Assembly: GCF_964340395.1 (NCBI RefSeq)
Contig: NC_135560.1
Location: forward strand, 15,020,598 to 15,084,597
Reading direction: 5' to 3'
DNA: 64,000 nucleotides
Source of the DNA: Glandiceps talaboti
Lineage: Eukaryota > Hemichordata > Enteropneusta > Spengelidae
In this document: in pieces, positions 13,449-24,913 of the stretch
How the letters are laid out: each line of letters opens with the position of its first letter
How positions within the stretch are numbered: position 1 is the first letter of the stretch
The notes under the pieces: generated by a model
Told to the model about the DNA's origin: nothing
Databases searched by the model: none
What the model saw: the letters and a program-made list of their open reading frames with translations, nothing else
Translations under genes and position numbers: made by a program

Positions 13449-14409
13449 CTATGGTGGGTATTTATATTCATCAGAAAATACCTGTGTGTGGTGAATGACC
13501 ATGCCCAACCTAGTCCTGACCCCTACCCTACCCTACCCTCCCCACACTGTTATGGAACATTCTAAACATAAGGGCCAATCTTAACAATGAGTTTAATGAA
13601 AACTTTAATGGGTTGAAGTTAATTTTCTCTAATCAGGAAAACGATTTTGAGGTTATTGTTCACCTTTCTGAGATAGCAAGGCTATTTCAAAATCTTATGA
13701 ATAATGTCAAGTAAACTATGACTGTCTTCTGTCAAATCTTACGTAAGTGATACATTGATAACATGGGAGACGAATGATTGTAGTGCTGATATCATTTTAG
13801 AAGGAATAATGGCCACATTTGTTGGAAAATTTGTCGTGGCTATTAAAGGGGGTCGAATAACAATATGGCGCTCGTCGGGGGTGAAAGGTCACGATATGTC
13901 ACTGTGCCTCAGTGGGGAATCAGTTGGTACAATATTTCATTTTGTGCCTTTTTGTTCCATACGCAATAAATCAACCCATTCTTATTCTTATTCTTCACGA
14001 ATACCTAAAACGTGAAACGATAATTATATACTTTCACTATGAAAGTCCGTCATTTTATCAGCAGAAAACTTGAAGTAGTGATATTTCCGACTCATCACCT
14101 GGGTAGTCGGAAACGATGTATCACATGTAGCGAGAATACACTGTATTAAATTACTTATACAACATCAACATTTCTTGAAATAACTTTCAGTGGCGCGGAA
14201 TAGTTGAGCTTAACATGTCAGAAAGCTCTTGATAGAAAATGAATCCCAAGAAGATAATAGAATTTGGACAACTAATTGACCCTTAGGTTTAGAACGTTCC
14301 ATAACAGTGTGGGGAGGGGGGGGGGAGGGTAGGGAGCAGGACTAAGTTAGGCATGGCCATTCACCACACACAGGTATTTAATAATGATGAATATAAATAC
14401 CTACCATAA
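13449..14409. mobile_element. Non-autonomous DNA transposon with ~131-135-bp TIRs
   Basis: Left arm 13449-13579 and right arm 14275-14409 are inverted copies that match at most positions, with small indels in a CCCTACCCT-rich part. Both contain the mirrored blocks GGTATTTATATTCATCA, ACCTGTGTGTGGTGAATG and CACACTGTTATGGAAC. The outermost bases are CTATGGT on the left and its near complement on the right. TTAA lies immediately outside both ends (13445-13448 and 14410-14413), which fits a TTAA-targeting superfamily such as Kolobok or piggyBac. The interior frame at 13755-14015 shows no transposase features, so the element appears non-autonomous. The family assignment is inference. Confidence 0.75.
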
Positions 14410-15222
14410 TTAATATACGAATATTATGCAATTTTCCTTTGTTAATTTATTATTTTGATATTCAATCGCACTCCATCTAACATCACGAAGCTTTAGGTCA
14501 GCGTATATGAGGTGTCATGGATTCTTGTACTTATTCCTATCTGAACTACGGGATTAGATTGGTTCATTTCACCAGTTCTTTGCAACATAATTACCAAATG
14601 CCAGAAGACTAAACTAATAACTAAATGGTAAAAGCTATCCAGGACGAAAATGCTTCAATACAAAACCATGCAAGAGTATTGGCTATTCAACATACGTACA
14701 CCGCTGCTCCCCGCCTCCCCAAAACAATATTAACTATTAACACGGAATAGAATCTTATATACCCCATATTTTGAATGCTGTTGCATACATCCATACTCGA
14801 GCGATTCAAATATCATGCCATTCCAATCTGGATAGGATCATGGCAGGGATTATTTTAACGCCTGTTTTCATCTTCTCAATCCTGCTATATAAAGCTGACA
14901 GGGTATATAACAGGTCATCTAATTCCGAAAGTACTCATGTACACAATTTCCTCCTAAAATGTGTCTCGTCATATTTCACGTCAAGATTTTATCTCGTAAA
15001 GTGGAATTTCTGAAATGAATTGGCTAAGTAGTAAAAATTAGGTCAGTTTGATTTATCCGAAAAAAAACAGACACTTTTACTTTTCATCGAGACCTCGTGA
15101 CACAAACGTCAAGTGTCGTTTCCATTCTGGCCATGTAGTCCTGTCAAGGAAGATTTAACAACACACTGTCTTGTGCAATATGGTGCTACTATCTGTTCGA
15201 TGTGTTGTTCAGGTGCTGTCTG

Positions 15223-15224
<2 letters not shown>
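14410..15224. other. AT-rich DNA, no gene seen
   Basis: No recognisable features. Confidence 0.5.
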
Positions 15225-15281
<57 letters not shown>

Positions 15282-15443
15282 GTAACAACAGCAACATCAT
15301 CGTCATCATCATCGTCATCATTCACAACAACAACAGCAACAACAACAACAAGTAACAACAGCAACACCATCGTCATCATTCACAACAACAACAACAACAA
15401 AAACAAAAAACAACAACAACAACAACAACAAAATATAACCAAA
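15225..15443. repeat. (CAA)n / (CAT) trinucleotide repeat
   Basis: Long CAA/ACA trinucleotide tracts are interrupted by a GCAACATCATCGTCATCATC segment that occurs in two similar versions. A plus-strand frame reads it as poly-Gln/Ser/Thr/Asn. There is no flanking protein-like sequence, so it is not called a gene. Confidence 0.95.
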
Positions 15444-15445
15444 AC

Positions 15446-18400
15446 AACCACAGTATTACAAAACTGAGAAAGCTGTTTTCGCCATCTAGGGCAACCCAAA
15501 CATTACAACTTGGTCTAGGCCATTATCGACATACTCATGTCGACATAGTTTGTGCGCAAGAGGAAGACATTCTTCATTATTTTTATGTTGCTTACTGTCT
15601 ATTTTTATAGTCTGGTCCTTGTATAAACGTCGTAAAAACATTCACATTGATCCGTGGACGGTGTTAAATGAATGACGTAGTAGTTGTGAATAGTGTCTGA
15701 TGGTTGTCTTGATGAGGGAAACCCGTCGCAAAATATATATTGCAAAGGGATAGTCATCCTTACAATCAATGCCAAAATCCCGTGCATTAATAAATTAAGT
15801 GTTTAAATCAATATATATATTGTTATAGAGTTTGATCGGAATAACCCTTGACTATATGATTACTCAGTGTACAATGAAAACATTTCCGTGAATTTAACGA
15901 TTTCTTATGATTGGCATGTGCCATGTTCAAACATTGCTATGCATGCCTCTGAGGTTTATTTGAAATTGTTTTTCATGTGAACATTTCTTGTTATTGATCT
16001 TTCTTGATGGAAGTGTTTGTTGGGAATCAGTCGATTTTTAAATAAATAATAATTCGGAAGTATGTAAGTGACAGAAATAAAATGCAGGATCGCAGGTATT
16101 GTTCCTGCGATAACCCTTGACTTGTATTAAAATTCCGAAAGAAACTGCAAGATCTAGCTACTTGAAAAATGGAAAGATAGTCAAAGTAGATTAGATATGT
16201 CTTGTAAGATGCATGTAAGGTTCGTTAGAATTTGATAGAACACAGATGTCGACACTAGACACAGATGCAAATACCTACAGCAAATGTATTTTTCATGTTA
16301 CAGGTATGAATAAGTTATTAATTCACTTTCGACTGGATATTTCTTGTCGAATTGATTTGTAAAGTGCTGAGTAAAAGGAGTTTTTGCCCGCAAGGCATCA
16401 ATTATCATTATCTCATACCACTATAGAAGAATATTCCTCTACCGGTCTGAGTCATTAGTTTGAATTTATGTTTTTTATAGCGAGGGTTAGGAACAGTACG
16501 AGACAAAATCGATGATAATGTTTTGTTTTTTTTTGTGATCATGAATAATTATAAACGAATGGTTACATCCTTGTATTTATGTTTTATTCTCTTACACAGC
16601 AGAGGTAGCGTTCGTCAGTCGCATAAGATTTATGTAAAGTGTAATGTGAACACAGGTTAATTGGTTTGGGAAACACTCCATGTGACAAACACATCTGTAC
16701 ATTTTGCGGTGAGATGAGACATCACGGGAATTAATCTAAATTGTTCTGGGTTGAACGGAGTCCATTCTAAAAGTGTAATTGCTCTAAACTTCTGGCGTTG
16801 TGTGTGTTTTCATCAGATAGGGACATCGATTTGGCATAATGAAGACGAGAGAAGTAACAAAACACATGAACCTCTGGGCGCATAGAGCAAATCAATCAAA
16901 AAATCCCCTCCGTGGTGGCGTCCTAAAGATTGCATGTGCTCAAATCAGAACCCATTTCAAATTAATGAGCTGTCCATTGTACGTATACTAGTTTGAGTAC
17001 GTCTCGTATTTCAAACTTTTACCAAAATGCCGTAACTGGGTATAATTGAATGGTGTAATAGATGACAAAATATGCCAGATTGTCAGCGATAATAGGATTC
17101 TCTCTGTCACGTACTTTATGCAGTGAGCTATATTGAAAAGCCCGGTAATAACGTTTGTGCATAAAGTCATGTCTCCCTAAGCGTGTGACGAATGATGGAG
17201 TCTTCTGATACGCGTAAGCTTGTAGGTATTTGAGATGAGTACGTGCTATATAAAAGCGTGATTTTTTTTCACTGAGCTTGTAGTGATCTCTAGAATTGCT
17301 ACATAATCTGGCCATTTAGGGGCGACGTCAAAAGATCGATATTTACAAAAAAAAACTTAATTGCTTTAGTTTGGGGGTGGGGGTGGCCAAATTAATTTCT
17401 CAACCGTCAAAAACGATTTAACGTCATACTTGGCAAATTTAGTACGATATCAAGGCTGCTTTTACCTATAACACTGCGTACAGTCGGTCCGATTTATCAG
17501 CGGTACGCGGTTCAGCTTTCAAATTTGCTGCAAAATAGGTATCTGAGAACGAGGTGGGTATCCAGAGTGTGTGAACGCACATTTCAGTTGGCGTCGCCTC
17601 GAGACACGAGGGTTTGGACGGTGAGGTAGATTTGGTGAGTTCGTACAATTTCCTGGTCCATATACGTTCTCCTCACACAATGGACTTTTATAAATGCCCT
17701 TCGAACGACTTTCAGAAACTAACAAACAAGATTTTGGGAGTGGGGAGTTAAATGTCAGAAAACCAACAGGGCAAATCCGGGGCCGATGTACAGGAAACCG
17801 CAACGAAGTTGTGGCATGCCAAATACAAAATGACCGACAATCTTTAGCCGAGTTCATGTCCCAGGAGGTCGAGTCGAGACAATCTATTTTGAAATATTTT
17901 TTCAGTTAAACAAAAATCATCCGATCAAATATTTGCTGATGAGCCTACACCCAGTCACGAAATGTCTCCCATTTCAAAAAAGAAAGAAAGTGAAACCAGA
18001 CATACCAATAATCAATGTGACTTGATGTGTAAATTCAGTGTTGTTGTGTTCTGTTGGTTTTCAACAAAAGTATTTTTCTGAGTTAAAATGGTTTTCTGTT
18101 TTTATTTATAATTCAGTAGTGTATTTGTACGTTGTTTGAAAGTGGAAGTATACAGTTAAGTTAGATGGGGGGGGGGGGGGGTCTGGGACCAAACTTAAGC
18201 AATTAAGTTAGATATAGTATATTGAACTTTTGATGTTGCCCCTTAATCTTCTAAAGTTAACCAACCTGTAACGTAAATACACTCCTTCATGCTGTGGTGA
18301 TGAGAATATATCCCATCTGAAGACCCTGTTTCATAAATTTTCTTGAATTAGATTAAAAGTTTGGTGATTAAAACACGCTTCCTCATTGGAAACCGGAAAA

Positions 18401-19002
18401 CGAGCTGCACCGAATCGCGGTTGACTTGTTTGTAATCTGAGCCCAAACTGATCATGAATCATGCAAGTCAACATCGCTTCTCTTGAAAGTATAACTATCC
18501 AGTGTATGCGATGTATACTTGTCGTAACAAGTAAATGTTTCAGATTTTACAATCTTCCGAGGAGTACAACCTTAATGTGTGTTTCGTGAAATCGGATTAA
18601 TTAATGGGGGCATTGTTGAGTAGGGTGTCAAATATGTGACGTCAAACCGCCGCAGTTTTACTATATTAAAGAATTAAATTAGTTTAAATAAAAATTATGA
18701 AGAGTGTTTTGCGGCTGTCACGATAAAAAAGAATCGATAAATAGCCCAGAGACCCTTAGTAAAAAAACTCCGGAGTTTACGATCAGTGCAAGTTCATGAT
18801 CTTACACGCTGTACATTGTAGCAGATACATTCCGAGGAAGTAGAAGATTAGCAAACAAACATTGAACTAGACACTTAGTATTGCAGTCGCTTTGCTTTGA
18901 TTGATCTTCGAAATGAGTAATACGCTTATGAGGTTAACTAAACAAAACACAGAATTTTAAACTGGGTTGGCCTCTCTCATTTCGTGTGTCTGCCTTTCTG
19001 TA
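15446..19002. other. AT-rich DNA, no gene identified
   Basis: About 3.5 kb. A slightly more GC-rich stretch near 17480-17900 has opposing open frames (17519-17857 minus, 17694-17909 plus) without a recognisable domain. A short hairpin lies at 16089-16112, and a poly-G run near 18167-18181. Confidence 0.5.
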
Positions 19003-19042
19003 TGTATGTATGTATGTATGTATGTATGTATGTATGTATGTA

Positions 19043-19091
<49 letters not shown>
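19003..19091. repeat. Microsatellite (TATG)n-(TG)n
   Basis: About 45 bp of TATG then about 40 bp of TG. Confidence 0.95.
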
Positions 19092-19093
<2 letters not shown>

Positions 19094-19479
19094 AGATGGA
19101 CATTTTGTGCCCTCGAATTTCCTGCCAGTTTTGCGGCGAAATTACACCCCATTTTTCAACTTTAATTTGACAACTTGCTCGATCGTATTCAGGATTTTAT
19201 TGTTGACGGTTTCAATGGTGAAATGCATCCAAACGGTAACAGAGTATAACAATGGTCATTTGCATATACTATAGATAATGAGGTAGCTGGGGCGTCAACC
19301 CGGGGGTGTCACGTTCTTTACAACATACACTACACTCGTATATTAGTCCAAGAGTGTTGAACACCTTTCCATTATAATCTCATTTCTCTTTCTAACATTC
19401 CATATCAACATAAAAATGTATTCTTGAATGTATTAATATGAAATTAAGTTTCATGTTAGGCTTAAACAGATTGTGTGGT

Positions 19480-19790
19480 TCTGATTACGCTCAATTTTAA
19501 AATTCATGTTTGAGTGTCTAGTTCAGGTAGTTATGTTTTCCGTTGTTTTCCATATGGTCACTGAGATATTGTTTTTTTTCCCATCAGCTGTACAACAATC
19601 ACAGATTGGAAGAACAGTTTTATATAATGAATTGTCTTTTTAAGTTGATGTCAGTTTCCGCATCCACTATTTCTCGCGATTTTATTTTTTTGTTCTCGAA
19701 TACATTAAAAAAGTTTAGGATCGGCTGTAAAAAAGTAGATGGGGCCAGGTAACTGGAACCAAACAATTTTCATTTAGGCCTTATAGTAAA
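19480..19790 (+). repeat. Dispersed repeat family B, copy 1
   Basis: This aligns with 57238-57530 over roughly 300 bp and with a shorter copy at 53925-54065. Shared blocks are GAGTGTCTA near the start, ACAGATTGGAAGAACAG, CTTTTTAAGTTGATGTCAG, AGGATCGGC versus AGGGTCGGC, and the end block AACCAAACA followed by TTTAGGCCT. All copies are diverged. No coding function or structural class is evident. Confidence 0.75.
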
Positions 19791-19791
19791 C

Positions 19792-20698
19792 TTATCCCAC
19801 AATAGAGAGGTACATTCGAATGTTGACGTCTTTCATAAGTGGATTTCCTGTAATCACTTACTACGTACTATACCGTCCCTACTGTACTTGCTCATTGCAA
19901 TTACATTGACTGTTCAACCAAAATATTCAATGATAAAGCGAACACAACTTATAACGTAATCATGGCGATATCTCACACCACCGATAATGTATTCAATGTG
20001 TATTGAATGTAAATTAGATCGGCCCTAGAACCTGAATATCTGTTGAAATACAATTGTGATTCCTGCCATTATGAGGACGATCTCACGATGCGAAGGCAAG
20101 GACAACGTCACTAGATTTATTTTTAAACGATGAATACTTTAATACCGTGCAGCCTGTATTACGCAGTTTTGCTTCGTTTGTACAGTGGTAATTTAATTCA
20201 TGAATGATCTGAAGTGAAATACGTTTTATGATTGATTTACGTACATGATCTGCCTAACCGCGTGTCTTCATTTTATGGGGCCAAGAACGATGCTGTGCTG
20301 TAGGCCGGGGCTGTAAGCTTATGCTGAATCGCTCCAAGGAGACGGTATTGAGTAAACAGCAGACAGTTCTAGAGCTTTGGATATCTTATTCATTTCCCCA
20401 GTAGGGAACAACTAGGACTCGGCGCATGGACGACTTAGTGTTGTGCAGAGGATCGACGGTACGGGTATATGGCGGCCATGGTGGATGCTGGCATTCAAAA
20501 TTGAATATACCTTGCTCATTCAGGGCCGCGTAAACTTTGTATTATCATTATTTCAGACATGTTAATTTGATTGCTTGACCAATCAGATCTCTCGATTTGC
20601 ACCACCAATATACTGGTATAAAGTAATTTGTGATCTTAATTTTGATTTTGCTAACGACTTTTAATGGGAGCAACAATTCAGACATTTGCAATACTACA
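19792..20698. other. DNA flanking the Ngaro-like element, no gene seen
   Basis: No recognisable genes. The minus-strand frame at 20548-20784 has no identifiable domain and spans the retrotransposon boundary. Confidence 0.5.
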
Positions 20699-20985
20699 TA
20701 TTTGACACACACATCCAGATAAGTTAGAAAACGAATGTTTAATGGTAATAAAATAATACTAAAGCAATAATAAAAGACACGCATAACAAAAGCAAAGGTA
20801 ACTACATGTCAAATAAATCTAGCATAAACCAAAACCACTTTGGGCAGAGGGCACTACTGATCTGGTCGATGGCAAGATGGGTGAGTATGAATTGTGGTGC
20901 CAGTTGAGGCAAGTTGGGGGCCTGTTGGAGGCCGAGCGATGCCAGTTGGAGGCGAATGGGGGCAGAAGTACGAAGTACGGTCCCC
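20699..20985 (-). repeat. Split direct repeat, B2 copy (element 3' end)
   Basis: Identical by eye over 287 bp to 21217-21503 at an offset of 518 bp. The outer edge (20699) marks the inferred 3' end of the retrotransposon. Confidence 0.93.
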
Positions 20986-21216
20986 CAAAGTGCCATAGAC
21001 CAGGTCAGTTGCCAAGAGGAGGTTGAAAGGGGTGGTGGTGGGAATGTGGAGAAGTGTACTACAGCTATGATGGTAGCGAATTCTTGTGAAAGAATGAGGT
21101 GATACACTGATAGGCAATAAATGTGTGACTGGTATGGTCTGTAAACAGAGGTTATGTAATTGCTAGGTGTGTACCTTCCTGTGTTGTCAAACACTTATTT
21201 AACAAGTTAAATATTG
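20986..21216 (-). repeat. A2 segment between the B repeats
   Basis: A 231-bp segment between the two B repeats. By analogy with Ngaro/PAT elements it should duplicate the lost 5' terminus. A palindrome, TATTTAAC-AA-GTTAAATA (21196-21213), sits 3 bp from the B1/A2 junction and could be a recombinase site. Confidence 0.75.
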
Positions 21217-21503
21217 TATTTGACACACACATCCAGATAAGTTAGAAAACGAATGTTTAATGGTAATAAAATAATACTAAAGCAATAATAAAAGACACGC
21301 ATAACAAAAGCAAAGGTAACTACATGTCAAATAAATCTAGCATAAACCAAAACCACTTTGGGCAGAGGGCACTACTGATCTGGTCGATGGCAAGATGGGT
21401 GAGTATGAATTGTGGTGCCAGTTGAGGCAAGTTGGGGGCCTGTTGGAGGCCGAGCGATGCCAGTTGGAGGCGAATGGGGGCAGAAGTACGAAGTACGGTC
21501 CCC
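21217..21503 (-). repeat. Split direct repeat, B1 copy
   Basis: The second 287-bp copy, proximal to the coding region. Identical to 20699-20985, with divergence starting immediately after the TCCCC at its plus-strand right end. Confidence 0.93.
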
Positions 21504-22310
21504 AAGACTGAGGGGTGGAAATGCCATGACCAGACCGAAGTACCCCCATGAGATGAGAGGTAGAATTTGTAATTTGTGCGAATTTGTAGTGCTTTAATGA
21601 AGTTTTTTACGGTTTTTGAATGGCCATCGAAATGAGTGGCCGCCAGCATCAGACTGAGGTCTGAGGTACGGCCACATCAACCGAAATGACGAAGTTTCAC
21701 GGCCCAGGAGGACCGGGCTGGAGCCGGAGTCCGTGACTGGGAGGAAACAACGACTAGCCGAAATGAAGACACTTCCCGCCCTCAGAGGGCATAGGGCCCT
21801 ACCGCCGAGGTGAAAGTGGCTACGCCGAAATGACACCAATCCACGAACCCAGCAAGGGAGGGGATGGGACCTCCACGGAACCGGAGGGGAAAGGGTGTCG
21901 GGGATCGAAATGCGTGAACGGACAACAGCAGGGGGCGAGATGAAGGGATGAACCGCCGGCAAGTGTTGTTCATCACGCAGGACCAAAGGACAGCAGAGCT
22001 GCGCCCCTGAGGGGGCGAGTGCTGACTGGGGGAGTATGAGTGCACGGGTGTGCTGGATGGTGGCCAGCCGCAAGTTTAGGACCTACCAACTCGTCATGCC
22101 CAAACAAAAGAAATCTAAAATTTCGGACCTGGCCTCGCACTAAAAACCAGAGAAAAAAAACCTTTACCAGGCAAAAACTCTGGAAAAGCGTTAGGCGCCC
22201 CCCCCCCCCAAACCAAGAAGAAAGTAAGTCAAACTAAAAACGCAGGAAACTAAACAAACAACCAAAGCTAACAATAGATGAAACACTTAACAATGGCCTT
22301 TGTTTTGAAG
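21504..22310 (-). other. 3' region of the Ngaro-like element
   Basis: GC-rich compared with the surroundings. It contains a CGAAATGA-type motif at irregular intervals of about 50-80 bp (near 21625, 21677, 21757, 21826, 21905) and a C-run near 22199-22210. A 159-codon minus-strand frame (22073-21594) is open but shows no hydrolase or other motif I recognise. It may be a decayed accessory ORF or chance. Confidence 0.5.
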
Positions 22311-23342
22311 TCAGCAGCCATTAGCAAGTTTTTGGAAAGCCGTGTGTAATACATGTGAAGGTGTCCGTATGTAAGTGGTATAGCAGTCACTGTTCCAGCG
22401 TCCAAGCGTGCGAATGACGTGGTCCGGCAGGTGGGCCGCCGCAGCCGCTGTGGCAGCCCCAATGCGGAAGGAGTGTCCGGCGTAGGTGTAAGGGTCCAGT
22501 CCCAGGCGTTGCAGTGCCACGCGTAAAAGGATGACGAATTTGGTCGAAGTCAGGGGTGAGCCGTCGGGAAGTACAAAGAGGGGGTCCTCAGCCGCTGCTG
22601 CCATAGCCGTGCGTATTTCGACAAACTGCGAAAGCGATGAGACGGGGCACACTGTATTGGAAGTTCTGTACAGTCGTAGATCAAAACCTTTCCTGAAAGG
22701 GTCTGTCTTCGATGCTTTGATATGAACGGTGGCCGTAACTGCAGACCGCCGATGTGGATGAAACGAAACGTCCCCGTAGCAGAGATGGATATGGTGGCTG
22801 AAGGATGCGGTCAAGGGAGTGAACTCGCCACAGCGTAGAAACCCAAAGAACGCGAGAAGGAACGCAGATTCCAGAAGTAAGTCCGTGTACGATCCAAACA
22901 GTGTGTTACGCAAGAGATGGCACAGATTTTGAAGCAGAGGAAGTGTGATCGGTAGGCGTGGATGGGGATTGTCTCCTTGTGTACGACGGATGCCGCGAAT
23001 GACGTGTTGAAGTCGCAGGAGTGGTTGCCCCGATGTAGAGAGCAATGGATTTGGAAGCCCTGCCTGAACGTAGTGGTTACGGACCCCAGCCAAATACACC
23101 TTGATGGTTTTGTATGAGAGCCGAAGTGTGTGAGCACAATGGGAGACGAAGTAGATAAGTATCTCCTCAGAGATGTCAGGGTAAGCAGGCGATGGACCGG
23201 CGATGTCGAAGAGAGCAGTAAAACGTAGCCATGCTCGTAGGCCGGTGTTGTAGGATGACCTGGTTCTCGATCCCAGTGCCGATAATTGATATGATGAGAT
23301 AGCCTGGTTTAGGTGAAGAGCACGTTGGAGGGTAGGGGGCAC
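22311..23342 (-). CDS. Tyrosine recombinase of a Ngaro/DIRS-type retrotransposon
   Basis: A 343-residue integrase-like tyrosine recombinase expected to insert the circular cDNA of the retrotransposon in the nucleus. An N-terminal SAM-like/core-binding region spans roughly residues 15-100, and the catalytic domain roughly 120-335. The catalytic set is visible: Arg170 in FFGFLRCGEFT, Lys in IKASKTD (Lys209 or Lys212), His290 and Arg293 in AGHSFRIGAAT, Trp316 in the second-histidine position (LGRWNSD), and the probable nucleophile Tyr324 in YTTYIRT. The frame has no internal stop and overlaps the preceding RNase H frame by 34 bp, as is common in YR retrotransposons. The Met start at 23342 lies inside that overlap. 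The gene looks intact even though the element has lost its 5' half, so it could act in trans only if it still has a promoter. Confidence 0.92.
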   Translation of the reverse strand: MPPTLQRALHLNQAISSYQLSALGSRTRSSYNTGLRAWLRFTALFDIAGPSPAYPDISEEILIYFVSHCAHTLRLSYKTIKVYLAGVRNHYVQAGLPNPLLSTSGQPLLRLQHVIRGIRRTQGDNPHPRLPITLPLLQNLCHLLRNTLFGSYTDLLLESAFLLAFFGFLRCGEFTPLTASFSHHIHLCYGDVSFHPHRRSAVTATVHIKASKTDPFRKGFDLRLYRTSNTVCPVSSLSQFVEIRTAMAAAAEDPLFVLPDGSPLTSTKFVILLRVALQRLGLDPYTYAGHSFRIGAATAAAAAHLPDHVIRTLGRWNSDCYTTYIRTPSHVLHTAFQKLANGC

Positions 23343-23980
23343 GGCTTGGCGGCTGCTCCAGGTGCTACTTGTCGGAAACGCTGCATCTGAAAACGAGAAA
23401 GAGAATCGGCGATTGTGTTAGTATTACCGGGGATGAATGCTGCGGAATACACAAAACTGCACGTGGCAGCCACTAGAACTAATCGGCGCATAAGCATCAT
23501 GATCACTTTTGACTTTGATCGGCCCTTGTTAATGATATGCACTGTTGCGAGGTTATCAGAATGAAAAACAATGCGCTTTCGTGACCAACTATCCCCCCAC
23601 AGTACACTTGCTACTACAATCGGATATAGTTCCTGAAAGGCAATGGAGAGAGAAGGGTTAGAGTCAAGCCTGAGGTCATGTGCCCAGTGTCCCTGGAACC
23701 AGTGTCCTTGGTAGTATCCACCGTAGCCTAGACCGCTAGCGTCGGTGTACAGATCCATGCTCGGTGATGGGGTTGGCGCGTCATCCAGAAATAGCGAGAC
23801 ACCGTTCCAATGTGATGCAAAGTGGAGCCACATGCGGATGTCTTGCTTGCAGTTGTGTGAGAGTTTGACGTAATGGTGGAGGTGCTTGACTGACGTAGAC
23901 AGTTCGATGAGGTATGAGACGAATGTGCGCCCCGGGGGCACCACCCGTGCTGCGAAGTTCAAGTGATTACTGGCGGACAC
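23309..23980 (-). pseudogene. C-terminal part of retrotransposon pol: RNase H domain (5'-truncated)
   Basis: The frame opens at the junction near 23980. Its first residues, HLNFAARVVPPGRTF, correspond to the connection segment just after the reverse-transcriptase domain of DIRS/Ngaro pol proteins. The RNase H domain follows, with all four acidic residues in order: Asp80 (LYTDASG), Glu117 (AFQELYP), Asp142 (HSDNLAT) and Asp192 (IADSLSR). Its job would be degrading the RNA of the RNA:DNA hybrid during reverse transcription. The polymerase domain is absent, so the ATG at 23980 is not a genuine start and the protein is non-functional for replication. Upstream DNA (above 23985) shows no pol homology in any frame I read. 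Confidence 0.88.
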
Positions 23981-23984
23981 ATGA

Positions 23985-24848
23985 GCTTGATGTTTTCTAA
24001 GCTAGACGTGCAATCAGAAGTGAATCGTTTTGTGTCATCATTTGAGATTTTGAAGGTTTTTGTTTCTCTGAACTTACACATCTCTAATGTAGGGTAACAG
24101 TAACTAATATTTCCTATAAAGTAGTTAAGAGCTACGGCGGTCACACATTTTTGAAATTTTGACAATCGATTGTAAAATTCGTCCTGGTTTATAAAATAAT
24201 GTGGAGTTGTCACTGTTAATGCAGATCTATTTAGCGATACCCGGGCACGTCTACGTGTAATGGAAATTAGTAATTGTAAATGTTCAGACTTTGTAAGTAG
24301 AGGAATACTAATTAGAGCTCAGTCGTAATTTTTCTTGCAAAGGTCGCGACCTCGCACCAGTACGTAGATGAACAGAAAAGAACATTTGGTCAGTAAATTG
24401 TAATATAACTAAGACTCGTATGCGATTCTAGATCGGTTATCAAAACATGAAATGACTAGCAAATACGGAAATGAATAATAACTCAAGGCATTCCCGGATC
24501 TAATATTACCATCTGTGCACACGTCTCAATATTACATAGCCGACGCATATGAATCAATTTGAACTAATTGTTTGCATCGATAACTGCTAAGTTATTGAGC
24601 TGAAAATGTTATCACGATCAATGGTTTCATTTTGAAATATAACATCGAAGTGTGTAGATTGACGACAGCTATAAGTATCTGAAGATTTTGTCTCTTTTAT
24701 TCGTTAAAGGAAGTTGAGAAGAGGAAACAAGGTAGAGCTCTTCGAAGAGGCTTGAATAGTAAGTAGGAATATTATTTATCATTAATTTCGCGGGTGTAAT
24801 TGCAGTGCAGTACGTATTTAAAAAAAGTCAGATTTCTATGTTTCTATC
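23985..24848. other. AT-rich DNA beyond the truncation point, no gene seen
   Basis: No retrotransposon sequence continues here and no gene is recognisable. Confidence 0.5.
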
Positions 24849-24862
24849 AGTCAGTCAGTCAG

Positions 24863-24913
<51 letters not shown>

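Larger units (their letters stand above)
20699..23980 (-). mobile_element. 5'-truncated Ngaro/PAT-like tyrosine-recombinase retrotransposon
   Basis: Reading down the minus strand, the order is the end of a pol frame with RNase H (23980-23309), an overlapping tyrosine recombinase (23342-22311), a GC-rich 3' region, and a split direct repeat B1 (21503-21217), A2 (21216-20986), B2 (20985-20699). B1 and B2 are identical over 287 bp. This order is the published arrangement of Ngaro/PAT elements, in which A2 matches an A1 repeat at the 5' end. Here the 5' A1, any gag, and all of the reverse transcriptase upstream of its last few residues are missing, with a sharp junction near 23980. The B1/B2 identity suggests recent replication or homogenisation. 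Tyrosine-recombinase elements make no target duplication, and none is seen. Confidence 0.88.

Noticed and set aside
15171-15467. 98-codon frame with poly-Gln and Ser/Thr runs
   Set aside because: Entirely explained by the CAA/CAT trinucleotide repeat; no flanking conserved sequence.
17519-17909. Overlapping frames of 112 and 71 codons on opposite strands
   Set aside because: Slightly GC-rich, but neither translation has a recognisable domain, and there is no evidence to choose a strand.
21594-22073. 159-codon frame as an accessory hydrolase ORF of the Ngaro-like element
   Set aside because: No GDSL/SGNH or other motif visible, and the reverse strand is equally open in parts; left as unassigned 3' region.
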